Assembly: GCA_050252075.1 (NCBI GenBank)
Contig: JBFWLP010000036.1
Span: forward strand, 1-30,360
Direction of reading: 5' to 3'
DNA from: JAAYGT01 sp050252075
GTDB taxonomy: Bacteria > Pseudomonadota > Gammaproteobacteria > Burkholderiales > Burkholderiaceae_B
DNA: 30,360 nt
Numbering within the stretch: position 1 is the stretch's first letter; the number at the start of each line of letters is the position of its first letter. Below, piece after piece: positions 1 to 7,818 of the stretch. The notes beneath the pieces were generated by a model, which was not told where the DNA came from, made no database searches, and worked only from the letters and a program-made list of their open reading frames with translations. The position numbers and the translations under genes were made by a program.

Positions 1-1
1 G

Positions 2-535
2 CCGATCAAGCTCACAGCGCACACACCGTGCTTTCGGTCCGAGGCCGGCAGCTACGGCCGCGACACGCGCGGCATGATCCGCCAGCACCAGTTCGACAAG
101 GTTGAAATGGTGCAGATCGTGCACCCGGAACGGTCATATGACGCTCTGGAGGAAATGGTGGGTCACGCTGAAAAGGTGCTTCAGCGCCTTGGCTTGCCGT
201 ATCGCGTCATGCTGCTTTGTGGCGGCGATATGGGTTTCGGTTCCGCCAAAACCTACGATCTTGAGGTATGGCTGCCGGCGCAAAACACCTGGCGCGAAAT
301 ATCGTCGGTTTCCAATTGCGAATCGTTTCAGGCCCGTCGCATGCAGGCCCGCTTCCGCCCCGAAAAGGGCAAACCGGAATACCTGCATACCCTGAACGGT
401 TCCGGGCTGGCGGTAGGGCGTGCCGCCGTTGCCGTGCTTGAAAACTACCAGCAGGAGGACGGCAGCCTGATCGTGCCCGACGTCTTGCGCCCGTACATGG
501 GGGGGGCAGAGCGCCTGGTGCCGGATACCCGGTAA
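2..535 (+). CDS. serS: Seryl-tRNA synthetase, C-terminal part (5' end outside window)
   Basis: Seryl-tRNA synthetase charges tRNA-Ser with serine in the cytoplasm. The reading frame is open from the window edge, so about 177 C-terminal residues are seen and the N-terminal coiled-coil arm and class II motif 1 lie outside. Visible class II core features are TPCFRSEAGSYGRDTRG near the edge (motif 2 with its ATP-binding Arg), QFDKVEM, the CGGDMGFGSAKTYDLEVW strand and the motif 3 stretch NGSGLAVGRAAVAVLENYQ. The end VLRPYMGG is typical of bacterial SerRS. The stop TAA is followed 46 bases later by a strong terminator, so this gene ends its transcription unit. Identification is secure. Confidence 0.96.
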   Translation, partial: PIKLTAHTPCFRSEAGSYGRDTRGMIRQHQFDKVEMVQIVHPERSYDALEEMVGHAEKVLQRLGLPYRVMLLCGGDMGFGSAKTYDLEVWLPAQNTWREISSVSNCESFQARRMQARFRPEKGKPEYLHTLNGSGLAVGRAAVAVLENYQQEDGSLIVPDVLRPYMGGAERLVPDTR

Positions 536-581
536 TAGACATTTACGCTCACCCGATGGGTGGCACAGGAATTGCTTGAAG

Positions 582-603
582 GCCTGCACATGCAGGCTTT
601 TTT
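582..603 (+). terminator. Rho-independent terminator of serS
   Basis: GCCTG and CAGGC (582-586 and 593-597) pair around a six-base loop and are followed by six T (598-603). The inner bases can also pair, giving a longer self-complementary stretch GCCTGCA/TGCAGGC. It sits 46 bases after the serS stop codon. Confidence 0.85.
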
Positions 604-945
604 GCGTCTGCAGGATGTGTCTTGAGCTTCCAATACCATGGGATGGCTCAGGGCTAATTTATAAACCATTAATTTTATATTGTGTAATTACAAACATATA
701 TTTATTTTGTTTTCTATTGAATCAAATAGCCGTCGCTGGTATGGTCCTGGGCATTGGTGTGATCGCGCTGAGTCAGGGTAAAAGCGGTTGCCACGTACAC
801 GCACTTCTGCATGCTATCGGCAATGGCGTTTGGTTATCATATAGGTATAAATACTAGGTAATTAATTGTATATATAACAGTCTAAAATATAATTTTTATT
901 CTTTCTGCTTTTGTTACCTTCGGCCACTCAATAGGGGTTCTACCA
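604..945 (+). other. Intergenic region, no gene recognised
   Basis: This stretch separates serS from the TRAP operon. It is strongly AT-rich at 655-720 and 836-910, with a GC-richer block between (about 722-835). A 93-codon open frame crosses it (576-857), but it starts inside the serS terminator, has a Cys-rich unconvincing N-terminus and matches no family I know; the block may be a gene remnant. The AT-rich part before dctP holds several TATAAT-like words, but none has a clear -35 partner. The dctP ribosome binding site AGGGG is at 933-937. Confidence 0.4.
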
Positions 946-1992
946 ATGAAGAAACATCTTGCTCTTGCCGTTTTGGCGGCTGCAGTTGCCGCAGCGCCCG
1001 CTGTTGCCCAGGATCTACCCAAAACGCACGTTACCGTGGTGGGTAACCTTAGCTTTGATCCATCCACAGTGTCGTTCGAAAAGCCTTTCTGGACTCAAAC
1101 CGTACCAAAGTTGTCCAACGGCCAGGTAACGGCAGACTTCAAATCATTTGATGAAATGGGCCTGAAGGGCGCCGAGATTCTGCGTCTGATGTCGCAAGGG
1201 GTAATACAGTTTGGTACGGCCACGTTATCGTACTTTGCCAGCGAAGACCCGATTAACGATGCAATGAACCTGGTGGGCATGGCACCCGATGTCAAAACTC
1301 AGCGAATGATCACCGATACCTTCGCGCCCGTATACGACGATGTGCTGGGCAAGCGCAATATCAAAGTGCTTGGTTTTGCGGTCAATCCCGCCCAGGTGCT
1401 GTTCTGTAATACAGAGATCAACAGCCTGGCCGATATCAAGGGCAAGAAAGTGCGTACAACCAGCCGTACCCAGGCCGACTTCGTTGAAGCGCTGGGCGGG
1501 TCGGGTGTGAACATGGCGTTCGCCGAAGTGGTGCCCGCACTACAGACCAAGGTTATTGATTGCGCTATTACTGGTTCGCTCCCCGGCTACAACGCCAAGT
1601 GGTATGAGGTATCAACCCATCTGGTGAAACTGCCCCTGAACTGGAATCCGCTCATTTACGCGGTCAACAAAACAACATGGGACAAAATGGATCCCAAGGT
1701 TCAAACGTTCATTGAAACCAATTTCGACAAAATGCTGAATGATCTGTGGGTGGCTGTTGCCGACCAGACAGAGCAAGGGTACGCCTGCAACACCGGGGCA
1801 GCCAATTGTAAAGCAGAGGTCAAAGGCAAGATGAAACTCGTTGAACCTACCGAGAAAGATTTCGCCCTGCTTAAAGATGCGTCCTATAACGTTGTGGTTC
1901 CCCGATGGGCGCAGCGTTGCTCGGCCGATTGCGTCAAGAGCTTTAATGAGACCATAGGCAAGCAACTGGGTTTGACGGTTGAGAAGAAGTAG
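946..1992 (+). CDS. dctP: TRAP transporter substrate-binding protein, DctP family
   Basis: Periplasmic solute receptor of a TRAP transporter, which delivers organic acids to a Na+-driven membrane permease. The 348-residue protein starts with a clear Sec signal peptide (positive MKKH, alanine-rich core, cleavage after AVA near residue 21). The conserved family region lies at about 168-215: KVRTTSR with Arg170 or Arg174 as the likely carboxylate-binding Arg, then the stretch around FAEVVPALQTKVIDCAITG. The mature protein has six cysteines (154, 206, 281, 288, 325, 329), unusual for this family and suggesting disulfides. The start has an AGGGG site eight bases upstream. dctQ follows after 14 bases. 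The ligand cannot be read from sequence; the neighbouring SDR and the facing CoA/amidase operon suggest an organic acid or amide. Confidence 0.9.
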   Translation: MKKHLALAVLAAAVAAAPAVAQDLPKTHVTVVGNLSFDPSTVSFEKPFWTQTVPKLSNGQVTADFKSFDEMGLKGAEILRLMSQGVIQFGTATLSYFASEDPINDAMNLVGMAPDVKTQRMITDTFAPVYDDVLGKRNIKVLGFAVNPAQVLFCNTEINSLADIKGKKVRTTSRTQADFVEALGGSGVNMAFAEVVPALQTKVIDCAITGSLPGYNAKWYEVSTHLVKLPLNWNPLIYAVNKTTWDKMDPKVQTFIETNFDKMLNDLWVAVADQTEQGYACNTGAANCKAEVKGKMKLVEPTEKDFALLKDASYNVVVPRWAQRCSADCVKSFNETIGKQLGLTVEKK

Positions 1993-2006
1993 AACGAGAG
2001 GCAAGC

Positions 2007-2633
2007 GTGAGCTCTAATTCGAATCGTGCCGTGTTAATCGGTGCCATGTTGCAGAAAGCGGAAGATTTTTCGCGTTGGGCGGTCTGGGCTGCCGGGACGC
2101 TAATGTTAGCCAGTGTCGTCTTAATTTGCTTCGACGTTTTAACGCGAAAGTTTCTGAATTTTGCGGCCAATGGTTCGAATGAGCTCTCCGGCTATGCGTT
2201 TGCGATCAGTACCTCATGGGCTCTGGCCTTTGGGGTACTGCAACGCATTAATGTCAGGGTGGATGTGCTGTACCGTCTGTTGCCGGTGCGGGTGGGGGCC
2301 ATTCTTGACTGGCTGAGCCTGGTTCTTCTGGGTGTCTTCGCCGGCTACCTTACCTATTATGCGTCCATTGTCGCCCAGACGTCGTGGATGCAGCAGGCCA
2401 CTGCCAATACGTCTCTGGGTACCCCGCTATGGATCCCGCAGTTTTTATGGGTTATTGGCATGGCGTGGATGTGTATCGTAATTGCACTGATGCTGTTTCG
2501 CTCATCGATTGCTTTGGTGACCGGAGATATCGCTGTTGTTCGCGAGCTGTGCGGACATCGCTCATCGCTGGATGAAGCCGAGGAAGAGGCTGCGCTTGCC
2601 GAGGAGCGCGTCGCGATGGGAGATCGTCAATGA
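2007..2633 (+). CDS. dctQ: TRAP transporter small permease subunit, DctQ family
   Basis: Small four-helix membrane subunit that pairs with DctM to form the TRAP permease. It has 208 residues and starts at GTG, with GAGAG at 1996-2000 as ribosome binding site. Four hydrophobic segments are visible at roughly residues 28-48, 62-80, 96-118 and 138-160. The second carries the DctQ-type pattern NELSGYAFAISTSWALAFG. The cytoplasmic tail is rich in Glu and Ala (DEAEEEAALAEERV). The stop overlaps the dctM start (ATGA), so the two are translationally coupled, as expected for subunits needed in equal amounts. Confidence 0.9.
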   Translation: MSSNSNRAVLIGAMLQKAEDFSRWAVWAAGTLMLASVVLICFDVLTRKFLNFAANGSNELSGYAFAISTSWALAFGVLQRINVRVDVLYRLLPVRVGAILDWLSLVLLGVFAGYLTYYASIVAQTSWMQQATANTSLGTPLWIPQFLWVIGMAWMCIVIALMLFRSSIALVTGDIAVVRELCGHRSSLDEAEEEAALAEERVAMGDRQ

Positions 2634-3916
2634 TTGCAACGACTTTGATTGTTTTGCTGGTCCTGATCGGGCTCAGCATCCCGATCGCTGCCTCGCTGGG
2701 TGTCTTGGGGCTGGTACTTGATAATCTGTTTTCTATGCTGCCGCTTACCGGTGCATTGGGTGAGATTTCCTGGAGCACCAGCAATGAGTTCCTGCTCATG
2801 GCAGTGCCAATGTTCATTTTTCTCGGCGAGATTCTTTTGCGGTCGGGTTTTGCCACCCGCATGTACGATGCCATGGCACTGTGGCTGTCCTGGCTACCCG
2901 GCGGCTTAATGCACGCCAACATCGGTGCCTCGGCGCTGTTTGCCGCGACATCGGGCTCCAGTGTTGCCACGGCGGCAACTGTGGGCACCGTAGCCTTGCC
3001 GCAGATCAAGCGGCATGGCTACAAAGAGTCATTGTTTCTGGGCAGTGTGGCTGCAGGCGGTACATTGGGTATTCTCATCCCGCCTTCCATCAACCTGATT
3101 CTGTATGGGGTGCTTACCAACACATCGGTGCCGAAGCTTTATTTAGCCGGATTCCTGCCGGGCCTGGTGTTGGCCACGCTTTTCATGTTGATGATTGCCG
3201 GCGCGTGTGTTGTGCGACCTGAGTGGGGCGGGCACCGTGTCAGGGCTTCCTGGCGCCAGCGCGTGGTTGCATTGCTAGACCTGCTTCCGCCCCTTGGGTT
3301 GTTCTTGCTGGTGGTGGGCTCTATTTATGCCGGTCTGGCAACGGCGACCGAGGCGGCGGCATTGGGTGTCATGGGGGCGTTGCTTTTGGCGGCTTTCTCG
3401 GGGCAACTGAACCTGCGAATGCTGCGCGAATCCATCGAGGGAACAATGCGCGCTTCCGTCATGGTTATGCTCATTGTGATTGCGGCGGCATTTCTCAGCT
3501 TTGTCATGGCGGCCACGGGTGTAACGTCGGCACTCACCGAAGCGGTAATTGGCCTTAATCTGTCACCGCCCGTCATGCTGTTGATCGTTGTGATTTTCTA
3601 TCTGATCCTCGGCTGCATGATGGAAACACTTTCAATGATGATTACGACGATCCCTATCATTGCTCCCATTATGATTGCCTTGGGTTTTGATCCCGTCTGG
3701 TTGGGTATCATCATTATTATTCTGGTTGAAACGGCGCTTATTACCCCTCCTGTCGGCATTAACCTTTTTGTGGTTCATAGTCTGGGCAAGGGCGGATCAA
3801 TGAATCCCATCATTATTGGCAGTCTGCCTTTTGTGGTGATGTTGATTCTGATGATTTTGATACTTTCCATTTTCCCCGATATCGCATTGTGGTTACCCCG
3901 GGTTTTGTCCGATTGA
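2630..3916 (+). CDS. dctM: TRAP transporter large permease subunit, DctM family
   Basis: Main transport channel of the TRAP system, an inner-membrane protein of 428 residues, the usual DctM length, with about a dozen hydrophobic helices. Family hallmarks are AVPMFIFLGEIL near residue 58, the Ser/Gly-rich hairpin FAATSGSSVATAATVGTVALPQ, GGTLGILIPPSI, and the repeat-related second half ending in ALITPPVGINLFVVHSL. The two inverted hairpin motifs, GILIPPS and LITPPVG, are characteristic of the elevator-type transport core. It overlaps dctQ by four bases. The SDR gene follows after 43 bases without an evident terminator, so it is probably in the same transcript. Confidence 0.92.
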   Translation: MIATTLIVLLVLIGLSIPIAASLGVLGLVLDNLFSMLPLTGALGEISWSTSNEFLLMAVPMFIFLGEILLRSGFATRMYDAMALWLSWLPGGLMHANIGASALFAATSGSSVATAATVGTVALPQIKRHGYKESLFLGSVAAGGTLGILIPPSINLILYGVLTNTSVPKLYLAGFLPGLVLATLFMLMIAGACVVRPEWGGHRVRASWRQRVVALLDLLPPLGLFLLVVGSIYAGLATATEAAALGVMGALLLAAFSGQLNLRMLRESIEGTMRASVMVMLIVIAAAFLSFVMAATGVTSALTEAVIGLNLSPPVMLLIVVIFYLILGCMMETLSMMITTIPIIAPIMIALGFDPVWLGIIIIILVETALITPPVGINLFVVHSLGKGGSMNPIIIGSLPFVVMLILMILILSIFPDIALWLPRVLSD

Positions 3917-3959
3917 TATATTCAATAAGAAATCGACTTAAGTTTTTTAGGCGCAAGAC

Positions 3960-4796
3960 ATGAATGAATTAAAAGGTAAAGTGGCGATTGTCACAGGAGC
4001 TTCCACACAGCATGGTATCGGCAGGGCTATTGCCAAGCGCTTTGCGCAAGCCGGGGCATCGCTGTATCTTGTGGCGGACCGCACGCAGCAACAGCTAGAC
4101 GAAGCTGCAAGCGAGTGCGTGGGAATTGAAGGGTGTGGAGCTGTCCAGACGGGTATATTCGATCTTGGTCAGCCGGGCCAGCCCGAGGCTATGGTGGCGC
4201 GTGCGCACCAACTGTTAGGCCGGGTGGATGTTTTGATCAATAACGCCGGTATTCGGGCGCCCTATGACTTCGGTGATTTTCAGCGCTCCACCTTTGATCG
4301 AATGATTTCGGTAAATTTGGCGGCGGCTTTTTTTGCCAGTCAGGCCGCGGTGCCAATTATGCGTGCGCAAGGTGGCGGGCGGATCATACACATTACCAGT
4401 CAGATGGGGCAGGTGGCGGCGCCGCAAGGCACCCTGTATGGTTTGACCAAAGCGGCACTTATCCATCTCACCAAATCCATGGCGGTTGAGCTGTGCAAGG
4501 ACAATATTATTGTGAATGCGCTTAGTCCCGGCCCTATTGCCACGCAACCCTTGCGTGATATGGGTATGTCCAGCATGCGGGATTTGTACGAGAAAACACC
4601 CGATCAACTGGAAAGTGCGGCGGTTGATATCAACAAGATCCCTGCCTGGAACACCGACAAGCACGACAAACTTCCCATCGGGCGTTTGGGTGAACCCGAC
4701 GAGGTCGCCAATGTGGCCTTATATCTTGCCGCAACAAGCCCCGCTTTCCTGATGGGCGAAGATATCGTGGTCGATGGTGGTTATTTGCTGCAATAG
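3960..4796 (+). CDS. Short-chain dehydrogenase/reductase (SDR)
   Basis: NAD(P)-dependent oxidoreductase of 278 residues with the classical SDR plan. The cofactor loop TGASTQHGIG spans residues 12-21, NNAG is at 94-97, and the catalytic set is Asn119, Ser147, Tyr160 and Lys164 (YGLTK). The C-terminal signature GEDIVVDGGY is typical of classical SDRs. An insert at about 205-240 (MRDLYEKTPDQLESAAVDINKI) probably forms a substrate lid. The residue after the second beta strand is Asp40 followed by Arg41, which leans towards NAD(H). It follows dctM on the same strand and likely oxidises or reduces the imported compound or a breakdown product. The substrate is not recognisable. Confidence 0.88.
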   Translation: MNELKGKVAIVTGASTQHGIGRAIAKRFAQAGASLYLVADRTQQQLDEAASECVGIEGCGAVQTGIFDLGQPGQPEAMVARAHQLLGRVDVLINNAGIRAPYDFGDFQRSTFDRMISVNLAAAFFASQAAVPIMRAQGGGRIIHITSQMGQVAAPQGTLYGLTKAALIHLTKSMAVELCKDNIIVNALSPGPIATQPLRDMGMSSMRDLYEKTPDQLESAAVDINKIPAWNTDKHDKLPIGRLGEPDEVANVALYLAATSPAFLMGEDIVVDGGYLLQ

Positions 4797-4825
4797 CCCG
4801 CGGAAGTATCCCTTCCCTGTGCCGG

Positions 4826-4851
4826 GAGCCGGTTGTTTTTACCGGCTCTTT
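4826..4851 (+). terminator. Hairpin after the SDR gene, probable weak terminator
   Basis: GAGCCGGT and ACCGGCTC (4826-4833 and 4841-4848) form a perfect eight-base stem with a T-rich loop. Only three T follow on the plus strand, so termination may be weak or Rho-assisted. It lies between the convergent SDR and deacetylase-fold genes and probably ends the TRAP-SDR transcript. Confidence 0.5.
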
Positions 4852-4890
4852 GGCTGTCTGGGGTTGGCGAAATGACGGCTTTACGCCGTG

Positions 4891-5775
4891 TCAGGGGGTG
4901 GATGTAGGCGCCGGCTCCTGCCCGGCATACCAGTCGGTAATCTGGCTGCCTGTCATAAAGCATACGTTGGGGTTGGCCATGAGCATGTCCAGCATTTGCT
5001 CAAAGTAACCAAACCGGTGAGGAACACCGATCAGATGCGGGTGTAATCCCAGCGCCAGAATGCGCGGGTTGGTTTCGCATTCTCGATCAAAGAGCTCAAG
5101 AGTGCGTTGCAGACGCACGAAATATTCGTCGGATCGGTGTTTTTCAATGGCCCAAATGATGGAATCGTTCAGTTCGACGTTGTAGGGCTGCTGCAGCAGG
5201 GCGCCGCGTTTCACGCGCATCCAGTTGGGCAGGTCGTCAATGACCCAGTCCAGTACGTAATCCACGCCGCAGTCGGCCAGAATATCGGCGGTATCAAAAG
5301 TTTCGCGAAGCCCGGGGCTTAGCCAGCCCCGAGGGCGCGTGCCGGTAAAGCCCTCTATCTTGGCTAACGCCTGTTCAATCGCTTCATGCTCGTTGCCGTC
5401 CAGATTAAGTGACTTCTGGTGCATGCCGTGTCCGATGAATTCCCAGCCGGCTTCCAGCATGGCTTCGGCTGCCGAGGGGTAGGCGTCGATCACACTGGCG
5501 TTGAAACTGGTCGAGGCAGGCAGGCCACGCTCCTGAATTGCCCTGATCATGCGCGGCAGTCCGGCTCTCATGCCGTAATCAGCCCAGCTGAAGTTGGGAA
5601 TATCCGGTACCGTCTCCTTGCCATGCGGGGGAGTGATAATGGTGCGGGGCATGGGTTGATCAAACGTCCAGTTCTCAACGTTGGTCACCAGATGCACCAG
5701 AATTTTTCCGCCTTCCGGCGGGGTCAGGGGCTTGCGGTCGTCGGTGAAATGAAAGGGTACGCGTGGATTTGCCAT
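4891..5775 (-). CDS. Polysaccharide-deacetylase-fold hydrolase, PuuE allantoinase / imidase-like
   Basis: A 294-residue NodB-fold metal-dependent hydrolase of the branch that contains PuuE allantoinase and, as I recall, a cyclic imide hydrolase of similar length from Pseudomonas putida; true sugar deacetylases are more distant. Features shared with that branch are NVENW (residues 32-36), WADYGMRAGLPR (64-75), the metal-type histidines in GHGMHQ (His116, His119), RGWLSPGLRET (149-159) and LGLHPHLIGVPHR (His245, His247). There is no signal peptide, so it acts in the cytoplasm. It is the last gene of the minus-strand operon, 44 bases after the crotonase gene. Inferred role: opening a cyclic imide or ureide ring. 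The substrate is not proven. Confidence 0.82.
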   Translation of the reverse strand: MANPRVPFHFTDDRKPLTPPEGGKILVHLVTNVENWTFDQPMPRTIITPPHGKETVPDIPNFSWADYGMRAGLPRMIRAIQERGLPASTSFNASVIDAYPSAAEAMLEAGWEFIGHGMHQKSLNLDGNEHEAIEQALAKIEGFTGTRPRGWLSPGLRETFDTADILADCGVDYVLDWVIDDLPNWMRVKRGALLQQPYNVELNDSIIWAIEKHRSDEYFVRLQRTLELFDRECETNPRILALGLHPHLIGVPHRFGYFEQMLDMLMANPNVCFMTGSQITDWYAGQEPAPTSTP

Positions 5776-5819
5776 AATTGTCTTTTCAAATAAGAATAAA
5801 AAACAGGTCGCGCATCGTG

Positions 5820-6614
5820 TCAGCGGCCGGTGAACCGGGGCAAGCGTTTTTCGCTGAAAGCCGCCCGGCCTTCCCGGTAGTCGTTACTGTCGAAACACGC
5901 CTGTACCGCCGCATCCACCACACCGGGATCGGTAATCTGCGGGTCGTTGATGGCGGACCGTATGGCCAGTTTGGCGGCTTTCAGCGTGAGTGGCGCATTC
6001 TGGGCCACCTGCTCAACACGGCTGTTGGTCTGTGCGTCGAATTCGTCGTCAGCAAAGCTGTCGTGCACCATACCAATGCGTTGCGCCTCGATCCCGTCGA
6101 AGGTTCGTGCCGTCATGAAAATATCCGTGGTGCGTGCGGCGCCCAGCACCGATACGGCGCGCTGCAGGCCTTTGCGGTCATACCCCAGGCCAAGCCGTGC
6201 CGCCGGCATGCGAAAGCGCGAGGTGTGGCTGCAAAAACGAAGGTCGCAGGACAAGGCCAGGCCTATGCCTCCTCCCATGCAGATGCCTCGAATAACGGCA
6301 ATGACGGGTTTGGGCGACTCGATCAGTGCACTCTGTGCGGCGTCGACGGCATTGTTGTAGCGTTCCACCTGTTCCGGGCTATCGCGCAGAGTGGCAAATT
6401 CGGAGATGTCGGCCCCGGAAACAAAGGCCTTTTCGCCCGCGCCTCGCAATACGATGACACGAACTGAGGGGTCATTGTTCGCCTGGGCAACGTAGCGAAC
6501 CATGTTTTCCCACATAGCCAGTGACACCGCGTTGTAGCGCGCGGCATTGTCGACGGTGATGGTGGCGACGCTGCCGTCAGTACCAACGTGATAATGGAGT
6601 TCTCCCGGTTTCAT
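5820..6614 (-). CDS. Enoyl-CoA hydratase/isomerase family protein with altered active site
   Basis: Crotonase-fold protein of 264 residues acting on a CoA thioester. The oxyanion-hole segments are present: FVSGADI (64-70) and ICMGGGIGLA (111-120). By my alignment to rat hydratase, the first catalytic Glu (rat Glu144, in the PE of FxxPE) falls on Ala138 in FRMPAARLGLG, and the second (Glu164) on Asp164. It may therefore be an isomerase, hydrolase or decarboxylase type of crotonase and not a standard hydratase. Its start codon overlaps the stop of the CoA-transferase gene (ATGA), which couples the two: the transferase would make the thioester and this enzyme would process it. Confidence 0.85.
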   Translation of the reverse strand: MKPGELHYHVGTDGSVATITVDNAARYNAVSLAMWENMVRYVAQANNDPSVRVIVLRGAGEKAFVSGADISEFATLRDSPEQVERYNNAVDAAQSALIESPKPVIAVIRGICMGGGIGLALSCDLRFCSHTSRFRMPAARLGLGYDRKGLQRAVSVLGAARTTDIFMTARTFDGIEAQRIGMVHDSFADDEFDAQTNSRVEQVAQNAPLTLKAAKLAIRSAINDPQITDPGVVDAAVQACFDSNDYREGRAAFSEKRLPRFTGR

Positions 6615-7810
6615 CAGACGACTCCTTCGTTGCGCAACGCAGTGATCGCGTTGTCGTCATAGCCCAGTTCGAGCAGAATTTCGTCGGTATGTTCTCCCCA
6701 GCCGGGAGCGCTGCGGGCAAGCTCTGCAGGTGTGCGCTCCAGTACGACAGGTTGGGTGATGAATGTGCGTTCTCCGCCCTGCCAGGCAGGAATTGTTTGG
6801 GCGACGCCCAGGTGCTGGATCTGGGGGTCCTGGAACATTTGCGGTACGGTATACACCGGACCGGCGGGCACGCCGGCTCCGTTCAGCAGCTCAACCCAAT
6901 GGGCGACCGTATTGCTTGAAAAAACTTCCTGTATCAATTGATTCACGCGGTCGCGGTGCTTGACCCGCAGCTTTTCATTGGCGAAGTCGGGCTCGTCCAG
7001 CCACTCGGGCTTGCCCAGCACCCGGCAAAAGCGTTGCCAGTTGCCCTCGCCGGAGGCGCCCAGGTTGAACTGACCGTCCTTGGCGTCGAACAGGCCCATC
7101 GGGCAGCTGGTGGGATGGTCGTTGCCGACCTGAACCGGCGTATCGCCGTCGTTCAGATAGCGGGCGGCCTGGAAATCCATCATGGCGATCTGGCCGTGCA
7201 GCAATGAGGCATGCACCCATTGGCCTTTGCCGGAGCGTTCGCGTTCAAGCAAAGCGGTAAGAATGCCGATGGCTGCATACAGGCCGGTGCTGGAGTCGGA
7301 AACCGCCAGGCCGGCGCGCACGGGGCCTTGGCCTGGCAGGCCGGTAACTGACATCAGGCCGCCCATGCCTTGAATGATCTGGTCGAAGCCGGGGCGCGAT
7401 GCGTAAGGCCCGCTTTGGCCAAAGCCGGAAATACTGGCCAGAATGATGCGGGGGTTGATGGCCGACAGGGCCTCGTAGTCTAGCCCCAGCCGGTTTTTTA
7501 CATCGGGCCGCCAGTTCTCGACCAGGACATCGGCCTGTTTTACCAGCTTTTCCAGTATGGCCTTGCCTTCGGGTTTCTTCAGGTTCAGTGTGAGTGATCG
7601 CTTGTTGCGATTCAGGTTCTGGAAGTCGCCGCTCCAGCGGTCGGCGGCAAACATAGCCTCGTTCGGGTCGACTCCCTTCGGGGGCTCGATACGGATAACG
7701 TCGGCGCCGAAGTCGGCGAGCATGCGAACACATGTCGGGCCGGCCCGCACCCGCGACAGATCAAGTACTCGAAATGGGCGTAATGCTTCGGAAGCGTGGA
7801 TACTGGGCAT
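6614..7810 (-). CDS. CaiB/BaiF family (class III) CoA-transferase
   Basis: Moves CoA between acyl groups through an aspartyl-CoA mixed anhydride. The 398-residue length and the motifs fit the family: RVLDLSRVRAGPTCVRMLADFGADVIRIEPP at the start, NLNRNKRSLTLNLK (66-79), ADVLVENWRP (93-102) and ASISGFGQSGPYASRPGFD (125-143). Asp172 in AGLAVSDSSTG is the expected catalytic aspartate. It lies eight bases after the amidase and overlaps the crotonase gene. A dicarboxylate or hydroxy acid released by the amidase would be a natural acceptor for CoA; donor and acceptor are not identified. Confidence 0.9.
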   Translation of the reverse strand: MPSIHASEALRPFRVLDLSRVRAGPTCVRMLADFGADVIRIEPPKGVDPNEAMFAADRWSGDFQNLNRNKRSLTLNLKKPEGKAILEKLVKQADVLVENWRPDVKNRLGLDYEALSAINPRIILASISGFGQSGPYASRPGFDQIIQGMGGLMSVTGLPGQGPVRAGLAVSDSSTGLYAAIGILTALLERERSGKGQWVHASLLHGQIAMMDFQAARYLNDGDTPVQVGNDHPTSCPMGLFDAKDGQFNLGASGEGNWQRFCRVLGKPEWLDEPDFANEKLRVKHRDRVNQLIQEVFSSNTVAHWVELLNGAGVPAGPVYTVPQMFQDPQIQHLGVAQTIPAWQGGERTFITQPVVLERTPAELARSAPGWGEHTDEILLELGYDDNAITALRNEGVV

Positions 7811-7818
7811 ACAGTCTC

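Noticed and set aside
576..857. 93-codon gene after serS
   Set aside because: It starts inside the serS terminator, has no ribosome binding site, and crosses strong changes in base composition.
4873..4891. Terminator of the amidase operon on the minus strand
   Set aside because: ACGGC/GCCGT pairs over a short loop, but no T run follows; evidence is too thin to list.
6614..7810. Missing catalytic aspartate in the CoA-transferase
   Set aside because: At first the His in SLLHGQI seemed to replace it, but the catalytic Asp of class III transferases corresponds to Asp172 in AVSDSSTG, which is present.
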